A stretch of 64,000 nt of DNA from Alphaproteobacteria bacterium (GTDB lineage Bacteria; Pseudomonadota; Alphaproteobacteria; Micropepsales; Micropepsaceae): the NCBI GenBank assembly GCA_025350465.1, contig JANXXU010000007.1:114451-178450 (forward strand), given 5' to 3'. Numbering within the stretch: position 1 is the first letter of the stretch; each line of letters opens with the position of its first letter. Made by a program: the position numbers and the translations under genes. Below the pieces are notes generated by a model. That model made no database searches and had not been told where the DNA came from. It was given only the letters and a program-made list of their open reading frames with translations. Positions 60,827-64,000 of the stretch are shown here, piece by piece.

Positions 60827-61552
60827 ATGACGAACACAATCGGGCGGTGGGCCGATCTCATCGAGGTCGCCGCCGTCTGCGTCCTGCAGCAATATTTTGC
60901 CATGTGGGTGGTGGCACTGGCTTTGACGGCCGGCATCGTTTTGCCGAACATGCCGATGCTCAAGCACACTTATTTGGCTTTTGTGTTCGTTCTCCTCCTG
61001 TTGGTTTGGGTAAAGCTGCGCGGTGAGAACTGGTCCGCGTTCGGCTTGGTCGCGCCGCGACGGTGGGCCCGCTATTTGGCTTTCGGTGTGGCGTTGGCTG
61101 TCGCCGACGTCCTGCTCGACGGCGTCGTGAGGTCTCTATCGACACCGCTGATCGTGAGTTGGACCGGGGCCGATCCGCATCTCGACGCGAAGGCGTTTGC
61201 GGAGATCAAAGGGAATCTTCCGCTTTATCTCATGATCGTGCCGGCGGTCTGGCTCTTTGCGGGGTTCGGCGAGGAGTTTCTCTTCCGCGGCTATTTGCTG
61301 ACGCGCCTCGCGCAAATTTTCGGCGGCAGCAACGCCGCCTGGGTCTTTGCCGTCATCGGTCAGGCCATCGCATTTGCGCTCGCCCATTTCTATCAAGGAC
61401 CCGTCGGCATGTTTCCGATCGCGATCGGGGCACTCTTAAACGGCGCTGCCTCGGTCGTGTGGGGGAGAAATTTGTGGCCGGTGATGGTCGCTCACGGGCT
61501 TGTCGATACGCTCGGCTTCACCATCCTTTACCTCGGCATGCCGTTGTCATGA
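60827..61552 (+). CDS. CPBP-family intramembrane glutamic protease
   Basis: 241 residues from ATG 60827, with AGGAGG five bases upstream; the track ATG at 60779 abuts the operator and lacks a site. About seven membrane helices. CPBP/Abi motifs are present: EExxxR in GFGEEFLFRGYLL, HFYQG (FxxxH-type) and GHGLVD-like VAHGLVDTLG. It is related to CAAX prenyl-endoprotease Rce1 and to bacteriocin self-immunity proteins. Role unknown. Likely controlled by the divergent padR. Confidence 0.85.
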   Translation: MTNTIGRWADLIEVAAVCVLQQYFAMWVVALALTAGIVLPNMPMLKHTYLAFVFVLLLLVWVKLRGENWSAFGLVAPRRWARYLAFGVALAVADVLLDGVVRSLSTPLIVSWTGADPHLDAKAFAEIKGNLPLYLMIVPAVWLFAGFGEEFLFRGYLLTRLAQIFGGSNAAWVFAVIGQAIAFALAHFYQGPVGMFPIAIGALLNGAASVVWGRNLWPVMVAHGLVDTLGFTILYLGMPLS

Positions 61553-61653
61553 CCTCGTGCCTTCCAACCTTGGCCTGTTCCTGGGCCGCCTGCATCATCG
61601 ATACAAAAGATGCGCCAGCGCGAAAGATTCTAATATTTGGGAGGGACAGCTAA

Positions 61654-61866
61654 CTAGGCTTTGCAGCTGATTTCATATGCGCCGGAGCCTTGGGCGTCCT
61701 TCGCATGGTAGCAATGTTGAGAGCCGTCATCGTTGACGCACTGTTTCCAATACCACCCGCCTTCTTGCCACAACCAACTCGTGCAAGAGGCTTCAGCCGA
61801 TGCGGCCGCGCAGAAAGTCAAGGATGCAATCAACGCAAACAATACGTTGAGAAAATGACGGCGCAT
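61654..61866 (-). CDS. Small secreted Cys-rich protein
   Basis: 70 residues from ATG 61866 with GAGAGG six bases upstream; the track start lies 39 codons before. Signal peptide MRRHFLNVLFALIASLTFCAAASA, then a 46-residue domain rich in aromatic and cysteine residues (CTSWLWQEGGWYWKQCVNDDGSQHCYH, C near the end). Not assigned to a family. Confidence 0.65.
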   Translation of the reverse strand: MRRHFLNVLFALIASLTFCAAASAEASCTSWLWQEGGWYWKQCVNDDGSQHCYHAKDAQGSGAYEISCKA

Positions 61867-61903
61867 CAACGGCCTCTCTTGTTTGCAGCATATCTCAACT
61901 GGC

Positions 61904-62293
61904 TCAGAACGCGGGCTTCGGTGGTTGATCCGAAACGTTGCATGTACCCGTGTACGGACTGTCTTCGGTCTCCTCGCCTCCATTGCGGAACGACAGGTAA
62001 GCGCCCTTGGTCATGCGGCTAACTTGAACCTCGATTTCGACGCCGTTGAACCCGGTCATATAGGCGATCACGTACTCCGCCGAGACCGAGCCGCGGGTCA
62101 CGGTGTAATCCGCGCCTTGGATTTTGATCACAGTAGGTTTGTTCGTGCCGTCGAACCAAAATCCGATCGCTTCGGTAATGCCGGTCTGACCCGTCACCTT
62201 GCAATCGAGATAAATCGGCGCGGCACGAGCCATGCCGCTCCAACCAAAACTCGCTATAAACGTCGCCGCGCAGATTGTGTATGTCAACTTCAT
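61904..62293 (-). CDS. Exported protein of unknown function
   Basis: 129 residues from ATG 62293 with GGGGGAG six bases upstream; the track starts 18 codons earlier. Signal peptide MKLTYTICAATFIASFGWSGMARA, then a beta-rich domain (YLDCKVTGQTGITEAIGFWFDG, IQGADYTVTRGSV, GEETEDSPYTGTCNV) with two cysteines likely disulfide-linked. Not in a family I recognise. It lies 37 bases upstream of the small Cys-rich gene on the same strand. Confidence 0.65.
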   Translation of the reverse strand: MKLTYTICAATFIASFGWSGMARAAPIYLDCKVTGQTGITEAIGFWFDGTNKPTVIKIQGADYTVTRGSVSAEYVIAYMTGFNGVEIEVQVSRMTKGAYLSFRNGGEETEDSPYTGTCNVSDQPPKPAF

Positions 62294-62598
62294 GCACGTC
62301 TCCCCCGCGATGCGAACCGCTTTGTACCCTCGTATCCAAATTACCATTCTCTACTGCAGCCGCAACATTAACATCTCGAGCAGCCTATGTGCGACGTGAC
62401 CTGAACCCCAACTCTGACCTCAGCCCCGAATTCTCCTCCAGATTAATTGCGCAGGCGGTGACGCTGCGCCGAGCGAGATGATGCACGAGAGCGCACTCAT
62501 GGCGTATGACTAGGTGATCCAGATCTAGGGGAAGCGCGCATTTAGATTTTGTTGCCGAAATCGCGTCATCATGGTCCCGATGGCGGTGGAGGTGCGGC
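62294..62598. other. Intergenic region without a gene
   Basis: 305 bases between divergent small genes. The short track ORFs here lack ribosome binding sites and coding character; I see no repeat or clear promoter. Confidence 0.45.
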
Positions 62599-63012
62599 AT
62601 GCAAACTTTGAAGATCATATTCGGCGTGATCGGGGCACTTTTCCCCGTCGTCTATTGCGGCGGTCTCCTTTACTACTTCCTCGAAATCAGCGGATCGGTG
62701 CACGAAGCAGAGACGAACGGCCTGGGTCCGACCCTACTGGGCCTGGGAGCGGTCGGTCTGCTTTTCTGCATTCCGCTCATCGTGAAGATCGTCGGGATTT
62801 TCGCCGGACCGCGTTCACCCGGATCGGGCGGACGCGGTGGCCCGAACGCGTCGACGCATGACGGCGAAGGCGAGTTCGACGCCGATGCGGTGGTTGCCCG
62901 CTATATGGCGAGGCGATCCACGGACGCCGCCCCTGGCTCGCCGGCGGCACGTCCCGCACACAAAGGCGGCGGACCTGCGAATGGCCCCAGCTTCGGTCGC
63001 AGAATCAAGTGA
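62599..63012 (+). CDS. Small two-helix membrane protein, unknown
   Basis: 137 residues from ATG 62599 with GGAGG seven bases upstream. Two membrane helices (about 5-30 and 44-68), then a Gly/Pro/Ala-rich cytoplasmic tail ending in basic residues (GPSFGRRIK). A conserved-looking DADAVVARYMARR segment in the tail resembles short interaction helices. The function is unknown. Confidence 0.65.
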   Translation: MQTLKIIFGVIGALFPVVYCGGLLYYFLEISGSVHEAETNGLGPTLLGLGAVGLLFCIPLIVKIVGIFAGPRSPGSGGRGGPNASTHDGEGEFDADAVVARYMARRSTDAAPGSPAARPAHKGGGPANGPSFGRRIK

Positions 63013-63214
63013 TCCATCGGCGCTTTTTGACTGGCGCCTTAGGCAAGACGCGAACCCCCGTGCGGCTCTCGCACAACCTGTCGTTTGCGTCGACCGCAAC
63101 CTAACGTTTGCGTCGGTTTGATTTCAACAGGCGACGACTGCAGTTGGCTTGCGCCGCGGTCGGCCGCGAGTTAGCAGTTTCGTCCTCACACTCACTCAGA
63201 TTCGGTTGCGCACC

Positions 63215-63676
63215 ATGGGCCGGAAAATTTTGCGTCTAATCATGTTGGCCGCATCGGCATCGGCAACGGTCTCCTCAGCTGCCTGGGCGGCGCAAGGCGA
63301 CTTGGTGGTGCATGTCCGAAACTTGTCGCCCGCCGGCGGCATCCTCAGGTTGGGTGTTTATGACGAAGCGAATTATCCCAATGACGACTCCAACCCTGTC
63401 GCGTCTGCGGATGCGGACATTTCGGGCGCTGAAGTGACCGTCGTTCTCCACGGCATCCGGCCGGGAGATTATGCCATCGAAGCGTTTCAGGACGTGCATC
63501 GCGACGGAAAAATGGACACGAGCTTGCTTGGCATTCCGCAGGAGCCGTTCGGCTTCTCGCGCGATGTCCGCCCAAGTTTGGCAAAGCCGTCGTTCTCGAG
63601 CGTCAAGTTTACGATCTCACCGGGCGAAAATATTCAAACGATCCACTTACAGAGTGGGATTTCGCTGGTCCCCTAG
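63215..63676 (+). CDS. DUF2141 family exported protein
   Basis: 153 residues from ATG 63215; the track starts 22 codons earlier. Signal peptide (1-26) then the DUF2141 beta-sandwich: GDLVVHVRNLSPAGGILRLGVYD, then GIRPGDYAIEAFQDVHRDGKMDTSLLGIPQEPFGFS. This is the typical YxVxxFxDxNxNGxLD..GxPxEPxGFS pattern. The role is unknown, probably periplasmic. Confidence 0.85.
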   Translation: MGRKILRLIMLAASASATVSSAAWAAQGDLVVHVRNLSPAGGILRLGVYDEANYPNDDSNPVASADADISGAEVTVVLHGIRPGDYAIEAFQDVHRDGKMDTSLLGIPQEPFGFSRDVRPSLAKPSFSSVKFTISPGENIQTIHLQSGISLVP

Positions 63677-63831
63677 TGCGCTCGCAGGACCGCCCCGCGT
63701 CATCGCTTGGCGCACAAATCGCGGCCGAAAGCTTGATGCCTACCCTGGCGGCGAAGCGCGCGGCGCTTTGGGTCCGTCACGCTTCACATGTGGTGGCTCA
63801 AAATGCTATCAAAGCGCTATTGCGAGCGCAC

Positions 63832-63905
63832 GCGGGTGTAGCTCAATGGTAGAGCAGAAGCTTCCCAAGCTTACGACGAGGGTTCGATTCCCTTCACCCG
63901 CTCCA
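63832..63905 (+). tRNA. tRNA-Gly (anticodon CCC)
   Basis: Full cloverleaf: acceptor GCGGGTG/CACCCGC, D-arm GCTC-AATGGTA-GAGC, anticodon loop TTCCCAA giving CCC, T-arm GAGGG-TTCGATT-CCCTT, discriminator T and encoded CCA. The first anticodon-stem pair is a G-A mismatch, also seen in other alphaproteobacterial copies as far as I recall. Confidence 0.95.
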
Positions 63906-63906
63906 G

Positions 63907-63934
63907 TCTTCGCTCGCGGAACGCAGAGCGAAGA
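63907..63934 (+). terminator. Hairpin directly after tRNA-Gly
   Basis: TCTTCGCTC pairs perfectly with GAGCGAAGA around a 10-base loop, starting one base past CCA. The following TTGTCC is a poor T-tract, so it may be a processing or weak termination hairpin. Confidence 0.4.
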
Positions 63935-64000
63935 TTGTCCGCCGTAGCCCCTTCGGCGAAGGCGGACTCTGCGCCGCCGGCGAGCTTCGTTTGGCGCACG

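Overview
This GC-rich window carries the gene set of an alphaproteobacterial chromosome. The markers are GcrA, MmcB, a RegB/RegA (PrrBA/ActSR-type) redox pair, a SAM-II riboswitch ahead of metZ, a long dCTP deaminase and many TonB-dependent and OM-export type genes. The family cannot be fixed from sequence alone; a Caulobacterales/Micropepsales/Rhizomicrobium-like lineage would fit, but that is inference. No integrase, transposase, CRISPR array or rRNA was seen. One tRNA, Gly(CCC), lies near the right edge.

Layout. 1-3.8 kb: 5' end of an RND/MMPL-type exporter (minus, cut by the window edge), a diiron ferritin-like protein behind a palindromic operator, a secreted TPR/beta-propeller protein and mmcB. 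3.8-8.4 kb: ADP-heptose genes hldE-hldD, then regB-regA. 8.4-14.8 kb: ankyrin protein, PBP1A, YgjP-type metallopeptidase, VOC and HAD proteins, a GFA protein and small unknowns. 15.2-27.2 kb: sdhC-sdhD-sdhA, three small co-directional genes, a thiolase/OB-fold pair, an OPT transporter, a Cys-poor GFA-like protein, an M1 aminopeptidase lipoprotein, and then sdhB, about 8.6 kb away from the other sdh genes. 27.4-31.7 kb: biotin genes as two divergent pairs, bioB-bioA and bioF-bioD. 31.7-35.1 kb: L,D-transpeptidase, a secreted double CVNH plus beta/gamma-crystallin protein, dienelactone hydrolase and aldo/keto reductase.

35.1-39.4 kb is the most unusual block: a continuous ORF encodes an MFS transporter fused to a complete PhoR-like histidine kinase. 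It is followed by a three-half-site Pho box, phoU and phoB, with no pst transporter genes. The cassette looks like a phosphate-type signalling system in which a transporter-like domain is built into the sensor.

39.6-48.9 kb: gcrA; argD-argF-hslO convergent with argE; folE, apaG, osmC and metZ, the last preceded by a SAM-II aptamer with a terminator and a competing antiterminator; dCTP deaminase. 49.2-61.6 kb: a radical SAM protein, then a catabolic cluster (GH1 beta-glucosidase, TonB-dependent receptor, acyl-CoA ligase, TetR regulator, carboxylesterase, MFS transporter) bracketed by a decayed and an intact copy of the same TonB-like gene 3' end; then padR with its operator and a CPBP protease. 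61.6-64 kb: small secreted or membrane unknowns, a DUF2141 protein and tRNA-Gly.

Several intergenic palindromic repeat families recur (CTTTCCTCCCC type, CCCTCACCCC type, GTCATTCCCGC type). Most long ORFs antisense to the genes listed are high-GC shadows and are omitted. Start codons were moved from the ORF track wherever a ribosome binding site, signal peptide or gene overlap argued for it.
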